NCBI RefSeq assembly: GCF_014170335.1
Contig: NZ_LZZS01000040.1
Location: forward strand, 186,001-250,000
From: Achromobacter sp. UMC46
Lineage (GTDB): Bacteria; Pseudomonadota; Gammaproteobacteria; Burkholderiales; Burkholderiaceae_B
DNA length: 64,000 bases
Reading direction: 5' to 3'
The stretch's first letter is position 1, and each line of letters starts with the position of its first letter. The notes under the pieces were generated by a model that worked only from the letters and a program-made list of their open reading frames with translations, had not been told where the DNA came from and made no database searches. This document shows, piece after piece, positions 39,734 through 47,127 of the stretch. Position numbers and translations under genes: made by a program.

Positions 39734-39770
39734 GTCGTAACGGCTTAAGTTAACGTCGTTATGACTTAAA
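39734..39770. promoter_or_regulatory. Tandem repeat upstream of the saccharopine dehydrogenase-like gene
   Basis: GTCGTAACGGCTTAAG (39734) and GTCGTTATGACTTAAA (39755) match at 12 of 16 places and start 21 bases apart, two helical turns. This is typical of a site where two regulator molecules bind the same face. No regulator gene is adjacent. Confidence 0.4.
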
Positions 39771-39784
39771 GCTGCGTCGAAACG

Positions 39785-39824
39785 TCAAAAAACAAAGCCC
39801 CTCGGCTTGTGGCCGAGAGGCTTT
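39785..39824 (-). terminator. Terminator after the third DUF4148 gene
   Basis: AAAGCCCCTCGGC pairs with GCCGAGAGGCTTT with one mismatch around TTGTG. On the minus strand a TTTGTTTTTT tract follows. It ends the DUF4148 transcript 37 bases after the stop. Confidence 0.85.
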
Positions 39825-39860
39825 CGATGGGTGATCACAGGGCCTTTTCAGGCCAGGCGA

Positions 39861-40253
39861 TCAGCTGCCCATGGGGGGGTAGTCCATGTTGCCGAAGGTG
39901 ACCAGGCCTTCTGCCTTGGCTTGGGCCAGTTGCGATTGCACTTGCGCGCGGGTCAGCGACGTGGCGGTTTCAGCGGCGGCGACGGGCGGGTAGTCCAGGT
40001 TGCCGAAGGTGACTTCGCCGGCGGTTTTGGCCTGGGCCAGTTCAGCTTGCACTTGTTGCGAGGTCAGGCTGGACTTCTGGGCGATGGCGGCGGGGTAGCC
40101 TTCTTCACCGAACGTGTACTGGCCCGAAACCTTGGCTTGTTGCAGTTCGGCTTGAACCTGGGCGCGCGTCGGGCCCTGGTCGGCTTCAGCGGCTTGAGCG
40201 CCTGCAGCCAGAACGGACATGGACAGCATCAATGCGGTAGCAAGGGTTTTCAT
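39861..40253 (-). CDS. DUF4148 secreted small protein, three-repeat form
   Basis: The 130-residue product has a signal peptide (cleavage near AQAAEAD). Three modules of the kind RAQVQAELQQAK follow, each leading to FGEEGYP, FGNLDYPP or FGNMDYPP. It is the same family as the pair at 31935-32649 but more diverged and with an additional repeat. It lacks the TATCTA-type operators. A GGAGG site precedes the ATG, and two 16-base direct repeats lie about 175-220 bases upstream. Function is unknown. Confidence 0.85.
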   Translation of the reverse strand: MKTLATALMLSMSVLAAGAQAAEADQGPTRAQVQAELQQAKVSGQYTFGEEGYPAAIAQKSSLTSQQVQAELAQAKTAGEVTFGNLDYPPVAAAETATSLTRAQVQSQLAQAKAEGLVTFGNMDYPPMGS

Positions 40254-40427
40254 AGCAGACCTCCGGTGTCTTGTGAGCTTGGGATCCGAACCTCTGGCCT
40301 CATTGCTGGGGGTTCGCTTGCTGTGTCCCGATGAGATGCATTCTGTGCTCAAACAACCCTGGGATAAACCCTTATTACCTGAAAACATCTTTCCAAAATC
40401 TGCACTAATCGATTTCGATTCTTCCGA

Positions 40428-40474
40428 ATGACACCATAGGTGGCGATATTTCCATTTGATGACGCAATAGGTGG
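40428..40474. promoter_or_regulatory. Paired 16-base direct repeats upstream of third DUF4148 gene
   Basis: ATGACACCATAGGTGG (40428-40443) and ATGACGCAATAGGTGG (40459-40474) match at 14 of 16 places and start 31 bases apart, about three helical turns. They look like tandem activator sites of the kind used by response regulators. Confidence 0.5.
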
Positions 40475-40500
40475 TGGTCCGCAGGCGGCCGGCGGGGAAC

Positions 40501-40534
40501 AAAAAAAAACAGCCCCGGGACGGGCCCGGGGCTG
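40501..40534 (-). terminator. Terminator after the DUF1090 gene
   Basis: CAGCCCCGGG and CCCGGGGCTG form a 10-bp stem with a 5-base loop. On the minus strand nine T follow. It lies 30 bases after the stop at 40565. Confidence 0.93.
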
Positions 40535-40564
40535 CGCAGGAGAACGGGGCTTGCCGGTTCTGGC

Positions 40565-40969
40565 TTAGCGGTTCAGTTCGACCAGTGCGGCGTTGTACTC
40601 GGACTGGGCTTCTTCCAGCTTGCGCTGCGCCTTGTCGATCTTGTCTTGCTTGCCCTTGGCGCGCGCTTCCTTCAGCTCCTGTTCGCGTTCAGAAACTTTG
40701 GACTGCTTTTCGCGTACGTCGGCTTCGCGCTGAGACTGCAGGCGGCTGTCGGTGCAATGGGCCTTGGCTTCGGCCAGGGCCTTGCGCAGGCCGGCTTCGC
40801 GGCGGGTATTGTTCTGCGCCTGGGCGGCGGCGATGTCGTTCTCGATCTCGCAGAACTTGGCGGCGCAGCCGCGCTGCGCCGAGCAGTCGGTGGCGGCTTG
40901 CGCCGGCAGCACGCCGAACAGGGCGCATGCGGCGACGGCAGCGGTCAGGGATTTGATCAAAGCGGGCAT
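40565..40969 (-). CDS. DUF1090 periplasmic protein
   Basis: The 134-residue protein has a signal peptide (ALIKSLTAAVAACALFGV, cleaved after AQA). A mature part with four early Cys residues (CSAQRGCAAKFCEIE and one later) precedes a long charged coiled coil rich in Lys, Glu and Gln. This is the DUF1090/YqjC-like family: periplasmic, sometimes stress-linked, no known activity. ATG 40969 gives the signal peptide; the longer frame to 41029 does not. Confidence 0.85.
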   Translation of the reverse strand: MPALIKSLTAAVAACALFGVLPAQAATDCSAQRGCAAKFCEIENDIAAAQAQNNTRREAGLRKALAEAKAHCTDSRLQSQREADVREKQSKVSEREQELKEARAKGKQDKIDKAQRKLEEAQSEYNAALVELNR

Positions 40970-41069
40970 GCGGTGGCTCCGTAAGCGTGGCGGGAACACC
41001 ATGATCGCGCGATCCGCGGTTGCCGGCAATGCGCGGGGTCAAAGCGCCCCGCGCCGCCGGCTTGCGGGA

Positions 41070-42002
41070 TCAGCGGATCACCGTGCCGGCCAGCGCGGCC
41101 GCCACCAGCAAGGCGCCCAGCCACAGGTTGGCGCGGAACAGCATGAAGTTGCGGTCGGGGCGCTGGATGTCGAACACCTTCAATTGCCATGCCAGATGCA
41201 CGGCGACGGCGGCGATGCCGGCCTGATACGCCCACGACAGGCCCATGGCGTGGCCGCCCCAAGCCCACAGCACGACGGTGGCGACGTAGAAGCCGCCGAT
41301 CCACAGTTTGCCCTGGTCGCCAAAGCGCATGGCGGTGGAGTGCAGCCCCAGGCTGCGGTCGTCGCGCACGTCGACATAGGCGTAGATGCTGTCGTAGCCC
41401 ACCTGCCAGAGCACCGCGCCCAGCCACATGGCGACGGCGGCCAGCGGCACGTGGTTCTGCGTGTCGGACCAGGCCATGAGCATGCCCCAGTTAAAGCAGA
41501 TGCCCAGCACCACTTGCGGCCAATACGTGATGCGCTTGCACAGCGGGTAGATGAAGACGAAGGGCAGCACGGCCAAGGCCAGCCAGCGGCTCATCTCGTT
41601 CAGGAAGAACAGCAGCGATCCGCAGACGAGCAACTGGCCCAACAGGAACCACACGGCGTTCTTCATCGTCAGCTGGCCGCTGGTCAGCGGGCGGAAGCGC
41701 GTGCGTTCGACGTGTTTGTCGAAGTTGCGGTCGCACATGTCATTGACCGTGCAGCCGATGCCGCGCATCAGCAGGGCGCCCAGCGAGAAGACGATCAGCC
41801 GCCGCAGGTCGGGCAGGCCGCCTGCGGACTGGACCAGCGCGGCGATGGCCGGCAGCAGGGTCAGCCATGTGCCGATGGGACGGTCCAGGCGGCACAGGCG
41901 GGCGTAGGGCCGCCACGACTTGGGCAGCCAGCGTTCGACCCAGTCGGTGAAGACGATGTCGCTTAAGTCGACGGGAGATGGTTGCGGGGCGCTCACTGTC
42001 AC
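41070..42002 (-). CDS. ubiA: 4-hydroxybenzoate octaprenyltransferase
   Basis: UbiA attaches the polyprenyl chain to 4-hydroxybenzoate in ubiquinone synthesis, in the inner membrane. Both Asp-rich prenyl-diphosphate motifs are present: NDMCDRNFDKHVERT and DVRDDRSLGLHSTA, among about eight or nine membrane helices. The start is uncertain: the frame is open to a TTG at 42041. I use GTG 42002 (310 residues), but no strong ribosome site is seen at either, and GTG 41996 is also possible. Confidence 0.93.
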   Translation of the reverse strand: MTVSAPQPSPVDLSDIVFTDWVERWLPKSWRPYARLCRLDRPIGTWLTLLPAIAALVQSAGGLPDLRRLIVFSLGALLMRGIGCTVNDMCDRNFDKHVERTRFRPLTSGQLTMKNAVWFLLGQLLVCGSLLFFLNEMSRWLALAVLPFVFIYPLCKRITYWPQVVLGICFNWGMLMAWSDTQNHVPLAAVAMWLGAVLWQVGYDSIYAYVDVRDDRSLGLHSTAMRFGDQGKLWIGGFYVATVVLWAWGGHAMGLSWAYQAGIAAVAVHLAWQLKVFDIQRPDRNFMLFRANLWLGALLVAAALAGTVIR

Positions 42003-42144
42003 GGTCGGAAAATGGTCGGGAAAGCCGACAGCATAAAACAACGGCCGGGCATTAAGCCCAGCCGCCCCAATATTCCGCCGTGTCGAGTGCTCCTACGAGG
42101 CACTTCCCCCATTAGCCGCCATTGCAACGCAAGCGGGGCCGCAC

Positions 42145-42213
42145 GGATCCGGCTCCGCCGGTCCGTCGCGGCGCCCCCTGGGGGGAGGCGCCGCAGGCGC
42201 TTCGGGGGGGGAC
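42145..42213 (-). repeat. 3'-end palindromic GC element, copy A
   Basis: A block of nested palindromes containing GGATCCGGCTCCGCCGGTCC, then GGCGCCCCCTGGGGGGAGGCGCC and a run of seven G. It directly follows the stop of the aminotransferase gene. A nearly identical block in the same gene-relative orientation follows aspS (54454-54523). It probably acts as a terminator or RNA 3'-end stabiliser. Confidence 0.75.
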
Positions 42214-43410
42214 TTACTCCCCTTTCAACAACTTGCCCAGGATGGCGATGCCGGTGCGGATCTTGTCTTCCTGCACGGTGGCGAAGCTGAGGCGCAGCGT
42301 GTTGGCGCGCCCGGCGCCGCAGTAGAACGGCGCACCCGGCACGAAGGCCACGTTCTGCGCGATGGCCTTCTCCAGCAGTTTGGTGCTGTCGATGTGCTCG
42401 GGCAGCGTCAGCCAGATGAACATGCCGCCTTCCGGCTTGGTCCAGGTGACGGTGGACGGGAATTCGCGCTTGATGGCGTCCAGCATGCAACTGCCCTGGG
42501 CGCGGTAGATTTCGCGCACGTTGGGCAGATGCTCTTCCAGGAAGCCGTCCTTGACGATTTCGTACACGGCCATCTGCGTCAGCGTGGGCGTGTGCAGGTC
42601 GGTGGCTTGCTTGGCCTGCACCAGCTTGTTGATCAACGGACGGGCGGCGGCGATGTAGCCCAGGCGCAGGCCGGGGGCCAGCACCTTCGAGAACGTGCCC
42701 AGGCGCACGACATTGGCGCCGTATTCGGTGGCCAGCGCGATCAGGCCCGGCTGCGGCTCGCCTGCATAGCGCAGTTCGCCGTAGGGGTCGTCTTCGACGA
42801 TGGGCAGGTTCAGTTCGGCGGCGCGCTTGACCAGCGCGATGCGGCGTTCCAGGTTCAGCGTGCGGCCCGTGGGGTTCTGGAAGTTGGGCAGCGCATACAG
42901 GAAGCGCGCGCCGTCGGCCAGTTCCGGGGTGATGGCCTCCGGGATCAGGCCGCCTTCATCGGTGGGCACCGGCACGAAGTCGGGCTGATACAGGCTGAAC
43001 GATTGCAGCGCGCCCAGGTAGCTGGGGTCTTCGACCAGGACTTTGCTGTCCTTGTCGATCAGCACCTTGCCCAGCAGGTCCAGTGCTTGCTGCGAACCCG
43101 AGACGATGAGGATCTGGTCGGCGGCGACATTGGCGCCGGCGCGGTTCAGGTCGTCGGCAACCCATTGGCGCAGCGGCGCGTAGCCTTCGGTCGGGCCGTA
43201 TTGCAGGGCCGCGCGGCCGTTGGTGGCCAATACCTTGTCGAATGCAGCACGTACCACTTCTACCGGGAAGCCGCCGGGCGCCGGCAGGCCGCCAGCGAAC
43301 GAAATGACTTCGGGGCGCTCGGTGACCTTGAGGATTTCGCGGATGGCGGAGCTGGTAAGTTGCTGAGCGCGTTCCGAGAAGGAAAACGCAGGTTCGAAAG
43401 GCTTGTCCAT
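42214..43410 (-). CDS. PLP-dependent class I/II aminotransferase
   Basis: The 398-residue protein is an aminotransferase of the 2-aminoadipate/kynurenine type (LysN-like group). It has FAGGLPAPGGFP, the PLP-contact SGSQQALDLLGK, NFQNPTGRTL, VEDDPYGELRY and the PLP lysine in GTFSKVLAPGLRLGY. Substrate is not clear; aromatic or branched amino acids are typical. ATG 43410 (DKPFEPAFSFSERAQQL) fits family starts. The upstream part of the frame covers the promoter. The stop runs directly into a GC-rich palindromic element. Confidence 0.9.
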   Translation of the reverse strand: MDKPFEPAFSFSERAQQLTSSAIREILKVTERPEVISFAGGLPAPGGFPVEVVRAAFDKVLATNGRAALQYGPTEGYAPLRQWVADDLNRAGANVAADQILIVSGSQQALDLLGKVLIDKDSKVLVEDPSYLGALQSFSLYQPDFVPVPTDEGGLIPEAITPELADGARFLYALPNFQNPTGRTLNLERRIALVKRAAELNLPIVEDDPYGELRYAGEPQPGLIALATEYGANVVRLGTFSKVLAPGLRLGYIAAARPLINKLVQAKQATDLHTPTLTQMAVYEIVKDGFLEEHLPNVREIYRAQGSCMLDAIKREFPSTVTWTKPEGGMFIWLTLPEHIDSTKLLEKAIAQNVAFVPGAPFYCGAGRANTLRLSFATVQEDKIRTGIAILGKLLKGE

Positions 43411-43568
43411 GGATTGCTTCTTGATCAAGAAGGGTAAAGGGAGAGGCGTGTGAGGGGGACTGCGGTAAAAAACTATTGTCCCATACGCTAGCAGCCCGGC
43501 CCCTTTAACGCGCGGAACCCCTAAAATCACCTGCATCGATAACCGCCTGTACAGTTACATTTGACGCT

Positions 43569-44054
43569 ATGTTTGAAGCCACCCCGATCGTCGCCGACAC
43601 CAAAGCCGCCCTGTACGCCGAACTGGCTGCCCAGGCCCGCGCCCTGCTGGACGGCGAACCCGACCGCATCGCCAACGCCGCTAACCTGAGCGCGCTGGCC
43701 TACCAGGCCTTGCCCGACCTGAACTGGGCGGGTTTCTATTTCTTTGACGGCACGGAACTCGTGCTGGGCCCGTTCCAGGGCAAGCCGGCCTGCGTGCGCA
43801 TCCCGTTGAGCCGCGGCGTCTGCGGTGCGGCCGCCAGCCAGCGCCAGACGCAACTGGTGCCGGACGTGCATGCGTTTCCGGGCCATATCGCCTGCGACGC
43901 CGCTTCGCGTTCCGAGATCGTCGTGCCGCTGGTGCATCAAGGCGCGCTGATCGGCGTGTGGGACGTGGACAGCCCCGTGCCGGACCGCTTCGACGAAGAC
44001 GACCGCCGGGGCATGGAAGCGTTGTGCGCGGTGTTCCTGGCCAGCCTGGGCTGA
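43569..44054 (+). CDS. msrC: GAF-domain free methionine-R-sulfoxide reductase
   Basis: The 161-residue GAF protein has the three cysteines that define fRMsr: Cys75 and Cys85 (ACVRIPLSRGVCG) and Cys109 (GHIACD), plus the ligand residues VPLVHQGALIGVWDVDSP. The enzyme reduces free methionine-(R)-sulfoxide. Length matches E. coli YebR. It is divergent from the aminotransferase gene (158-base gap) and has no operon partner. Confidence 0.93.
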   Translation: MFEATPIVADTKAALYAELAAQARALLDGEPDRIANAANLSALAYQALPDLNWAGFYFFDGTELVLGPFQGKPACVRIPLSRGVCGAAASQRQTQLVPDVHAFPGHIACDAASRSEIVVPLVHQGALIGVWDVDSPVPDRFDEDDRRGMEALCAVFLASLG

Positions 44055-44156
44055 ACAGCGCGGCGCGCGCCGGGCATTGCGTGTGCCGCCGTTGACACGG
44101 CGGCGGGCGCCCGGTAGATTTCTGCATCCGTCGCCAATCGCGCGTTTCATTCATTC

Positions 44157-44255
44157 ATGATCCATCAGGCCTTCCAATCCGCTTCCTGCATCCGCGCCCT
44201 GGGCGTGGTGCTGGCTGCCGTCGGCCTGAAATCCAAAAAACAGCCGCTCATCTGA
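44157..44255 (+). CDS. Possible 32-residue leader peptide upstream of dapA
   Basis: The short ORF runs ATG to TGA and ends LKSKKQPLI, with three Lys codons (all AAA) near its 3' end. Its stop codon lies inside the first arm of the 44251-44278 hairpin. No good ribosome site is seen before the ATG, which is the main argument against it. I list it because of its position upstream of a lysine-pathway gene, not because of any family match. Confidence 0.25.
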   Translation: MIHQAFQSASCIRALGVVLAAVGLKSKKQPLI

Positions 44256-44294
44256 CCGGAGCATGCTGTTCCGTCAGATGGGCGACGGAACAGC
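44251..44294 (+). promoter_or_regulatory. Two mutually exclusive hairpins in the dapA leader
   Basis: Hairpin 1 pairs TCTGACCGGA (44251-44260) with TCCGTCAGA (44270-44278), with one bulged C. Hairpin 2 pairs GCTGTTCCGTC (44265-44275) with GACGGAACAGC (44284-44294), an 11-bp perfect stem. They share 44270-44275 and cannot coexist. No T tract follows hairpin 2. Confidence 0.45.
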
Positions 44295-44397
44295 GGCCTC
44301 CTGGCGGCGCTTTGGCGCCTCTGCGCACCCCCCTGATATCCCGAGCACTTCTGTACGGCCAACCACCACGGTCCGCTTACATCGAAGGAGTGTTCTC

Positions 44398-45291
44398 ATG
44401 CCATCTCAATCTTCACTTTTCCAGGGCGTCTGGGTACCGCTGGTGACGCCGTTTTCCGGCGGCGCCGTCGACGGGGGCGCATTGCGCCGGCTGGTCCGCC
44501 ATGTCGCCGCCGCCGGCGTGGACGGGCTGGTCGTGTGCGGCAGCACCGGGGAAGCCGCGTCGCTGGACGACGCCGAGCAACTGGCCGTGCTGGACGCCGT
44601 GCTGAACGAGGCCGGCCGCCTGCCCGTCGTCATGGGCCTGGCGGGCAACCATCAGGGCCACGTGCTGCAGCGCCTGTCCGCGTTCGGCACCCGGCCGCTG
44701 GCCGGCATCCTGGCGCCCGCGCCGTACTACGTGCGGGCCGGGCAGGAAGGGGCCGCGGCGTACTTCCGCTGTCTGGCCGATGCGTCGCGTTTCCCGCTGG
44801 TGCTCTACGACATTCCCTACCGGACCGGTACGACGCTGGACACGGAGACCCTGCTGTCGCTGGCGGCGCACCCGAACATCGCCGCCATCAAGGACTGCGG
44901 TGGGTCGTTTGCGAAGACGCTGGCGCTGATCGCCGACGGCCAGATGAACGTGCTGGCGGGCGAAGACCTGCAATCGCTGTCGACCCTTTGCCTGGGCGGC
45001 ACGGGGATGATCGCGGCGGCGGCGCATATCCGGCCCGACCTGTTCGTGGCCATGCACCAGGCCGTGCGCGCGCAGCAGCTGGACCTGGCCCGCCAGCTGT
45101 TTCAGGCGCTGGTGCCTGTGATCCAGCTGGCATTCGAGGAGCCCAATCCGGGGCCGTTGAAGGCGCAACTGGGGCGGCAGGGGCTGCTGAGTGAGGAATT
45201 GCGCCTGCCGATGCCGCCGGCAAGCGCGGCGCTGGCGGCGCGCATGGATGCGGCCGTTGCAGGCTTGAACCGCCAGTATCCCTGTCAGTAG
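44398..45291 (+). CDS. dapA: 4-hydroxy-tetrahydrodipicolinate synthase
   Basis: DapA condenses pyruvate with aspartate semialdehyde, the first step unique to lysine/DAP synthesis. The 297-residue protein keeps the active-site residues: STGE near residue 48, PYYVRAGQEG, Tyr in VLYDIPYRTG (with Arg), and the Schiff-base Lys in AIKDCGG. That is a full DHDPS set, although sugar-acid aldolases share the fold. AAGGAG lies eight bases before ATG 44398. It stands alone after a 343-base leader region. Confidence 0.88.
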   Translation: MPSQSSLFQGVWVPLVTPFSGGAVDGGALRRLVRHVAAAGVDGLVVCGSTGEAASLDDAEQLAVLDAVLNEAGRLPVVMGLAGNHQGHVLQRLSAFGTRPLAGILAPAPYYVRAGQEGAAAYFRCLADASRFPLVLYDIPYRTGTTLDTETLLSLAAHPNIAAIKDCGGSFAKTLALIADGQMNVLAGEDLQSLSTLCLGGTGMIAAAAHIRPDLFVAMHQAVRAQQLDLARQLFQALVPVIQLAFEEPNPGPLKAQLGRQGLLSEELRLPMPPASAALAARMDAAVAGLNRQYPCQ

Positions 45292-45351
45292 CCGGAAGTT
45301 AGGCCGATCCTGATGCGCTGTCCGCCAGCTTTGTGGTGCCCGGATTCATTT

Positions 45352-45394
45352 GGTAATAATTGGCTTACCGGGAAGCTGACGGATTGCTTATGAT
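45352..45394 (+). promoter_or_regulatory. Predicted promoter with overlapping dyad for the lipid operon
   Basis: TTACCG (45365-45370), 18 bases, TATGAT (45389-45394) form a plausible sigma-70 promoter 32 bases before the first gene. The dyad GGTAA...TTACC (45352-45369) overlaps the -35 element and could be an operator. Confidence 0.4.
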
Positions 45395-45425
45395 GCGGCC
45401 ATTCTCAGGGTGAAACCAAACGTTT

Positions 45426-46202
45426 ATGGCCCAAGCTTTTGAAGCCTTGTCCGCCTGGCAGGTGATGCTGGCGGGACTGCTGTTTTTCGGCGGCATCTAT
45501 CTGGTCTTCGGCGCGGCGACCTGGCTGCTGACCCAGCACGTGTTGCCGGCGCTGGGCATGGGGCGTCCCCTGGACCCGCGGCCGTTGGCGCCGGGCCAGC
45601 TGCGGCGCGAATTCGCCCAGTCGGGGCTGTCCATCCTGCTGTTCGGCACGGGCATGATCTTTCCGTGGGGCCTGTTGCAGCTGGGGTGGGCGCATCTGGA
45701 TCCGAACCCCAGCTGGCAGAAGGTCGCGGTCGAGATCCTGGTGCTGGTGGCCTGGAACGACGTGCATTTCTGGATCAACCACCGGCTGCTCCACACCAAG
45801 CTGCTGCGCCGCTTCCATTTGCCGCACCACCGCTCGGTGGTGACGACGCCGTTCTCCACCTATAGCTTCCACCCGATCGAGGCCCTGATGCTGGGCAACG
45901 TGATCCTGCTGCCGATGCTGCTGCACGATTTCAGCTTCTGGGCGCTGGCGTCGGTGCCGCTGTTCAGCCTGTTCTTCAATTGCATCGGGCACGCCAACTA
46001 CGACTTCTTCCCCAAGGTGTCGTATGCGCACTGGTTCGCCGCCAGCCGCCGGCACCACCTGCACCACGCCTGCTACAACGGCAATTACGGGTTCCAGTTC
46101 ACGTTCATGGACCGCCTGTTCCGCACCCGGCTGAAGGCCGAAGCGGCCGCCGCGCAGCTGGATGCGTTCCAGCGTAGAGAGTCGCTTGGCGGACGGGCGT
46201 AG
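45426..46202 (+). CDS. Sterol desaturase/fatty acid hydroxylase-family membrane protein
   Basis: The 258-residue protein has several membrane helices and the histidine clusters of the fatty-acid-hydroxylase superfamily: HFWINHRLLH (about 116-125), HLPHHRSVV, and HHLHHACYNGNYG (about 204-216). These bind a di-iron centre that hydroxylates or desaturates lipids. It heads a four-gene operon: the next gene overlaps it by 41 bases. The substrate is unknown; the neighbours suggest a fatty acyl chain. Confidence 0.9.
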   Translation: MAQAFEALSAWQVMLAGLLFFGGIYLVFGAATWLLTQHVLPALGMGRPLDPRPLAPGQLRREFAQSGLSILLFGTGMIFPWGLLQLGWAHLDPNPSWQKVAVEILVLVAWNDVHFWINHRLLHTKLLRRFHLPHHRSVVTTPFSTYSFHPIEALMLGNVILLPMLLHDFSFWALASVPLFSLFFNCIGHANYDFFPKVSYAHWFAASRRHHLHHACYNGNYGFQFTFMDRLFRTRLKAEAAAAQLDAFQRRESLGGRA

Positions 46203-47094
46203 TCCAAGACGCCGGCTGCCGTCGCTGCGCAATGGGCGCGACTGGCAAAGCCTGGCTTATCTGGCCGCGCTGCCCGCGCTGGCCGCCTGGCAATGGTTCT
46301 ACGGATTCTGGTGGCCGCTGTACGCGCTGATGCTGTTTTTGACGCTGGGCATCGGCGTCATCCACCACAACCACACGCACATCAGGATGTGGCGCGGGCG
46401 CTGGGCCAACCGCGCCACCGACTTCTGGATCACGCTGCTGCAGGGGCACCCCACCTTCGTGTTCTATCCGGCGCACGTGGCCAACCACCACCGCTTCAAG
46501 CACGGGGCGAGCGACGTGGCGCGCACCTACCGCTTCGGCGGCGACACGAACCACCTGTGGGGCTATCTGATCCACCCGCTGCAGGCCGGCTGGGTGCTGT
46601 ATCCGCTGTTCTTCGCGTGGCTGGGCCGCTTGCGCCGCCATTGGCCGGGCGCCTGGCGCTATTGCATGGCGCAGTACGGCGTGTGGCTGGGCTTGTGGGG
46701 CGGCCTCTTGGCCGTGAACCCCGTCAAGGCGCTGGTGTTCGTGATCGTGCCGCAGCTGCATGGGCTGCACTGGCTGTTGGCCACGAACTACCTGCAGCAC
46801 GCGCATGCCGACGGCGGGCCGCGCGCCGTCGCCGGGCTGAACTACGCGCGCAATTTCGAAGGGCTGGTCAACCCGCTGCTGTTCAACATCGGCCTGCATA
46901 CCGCGCATCACGAGCATCCGCGCGCGCATTGGTCAGACCTGACTCGGCTGCACCGCGAGCACTACCGCCAACACGTCGATCCGGCGCTGAACGAAGGGGG
47001 GCTTGCGCCCTACATGTTCCGCGTCTTCGTGCTGGGCGCTTTCGTGCCGCGGTTCCGCAGCCGTTCCTGCATGGCGCCCGAGCACATCCGCTAG
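46162..47094 (+). CDS. Fatty acid desaturase-family membrane protein
   Basis: The 310-residue protein has hydrophobic helices and the three histidine boxes of acyl desaturases: HHNHTH, NHHRFKH and HTAHHEHPRAHW. It probably acts on acyl chains in the inner membrane. The start at ATG 46162 overlaps the previous gene by 41 bases; TTG 46186 would shorten this to 17. The following gene starts 33 bases on. Electron donors are not encoded nearby. Confidence 0.9.
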   Translation: MRSSVESRLADGRSPRRRLPSLRNGRDWQSLAYLAALPALAAWQWFYGFWWPLYALMLFLTLGIGVIHHNHTHIRMWRGRWANRATDFWITLLQGHPTFVFYPAHVANHHRFKHGASDVARTYRFGGDTNHLWGYLIHPLQAGWVLYPLFFAWLGRLRRHWPGAWRYCMAQYGVWLGLWGGLLAVNPVKALVFVIVPQLHGLHWLLATNYLQHAHADGGPRAVAGLNYARNFEGLVNPLLFNIGLHTAHHEHPRAHWSDLTRLHREHYRQHVDPALNEGGLAPYMFRVFVLGAFVPRFRSRSCMAPEHIR

Positions 47095-47127
47095 CGCCGC
47101 ATCCACACTCCCACTAGAGACCCGCCC

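Larger units (their letters stand above)
40254..40564. other. Intergenic region with DUF4148 promoter, paired boxes and DUF1090 terminator
   Basis: No gene is seen in these 311 bases. The stretch 40370-40470 is clearly AT-richer than its surroundings and should hold the promoter for the minus-strand DUF4148 gene. It contains two direct repeats (40428 and 40459). At the right end is the terminator of the DUF1090 gene. Confidence 0.6.
44055..44397. other. 343-base gap before dapA: possible leader peptide and attenuator
   Basis: No gene of normal size is seen. The stretch holds a 32-codon ORF (44157-44255) and two overlapping hairpins (44251-44278 and 44265-44294), described separately. The final AAGGAG at 44385-44390 is the ribosome site of dapA. 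Confidence 0.5.
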
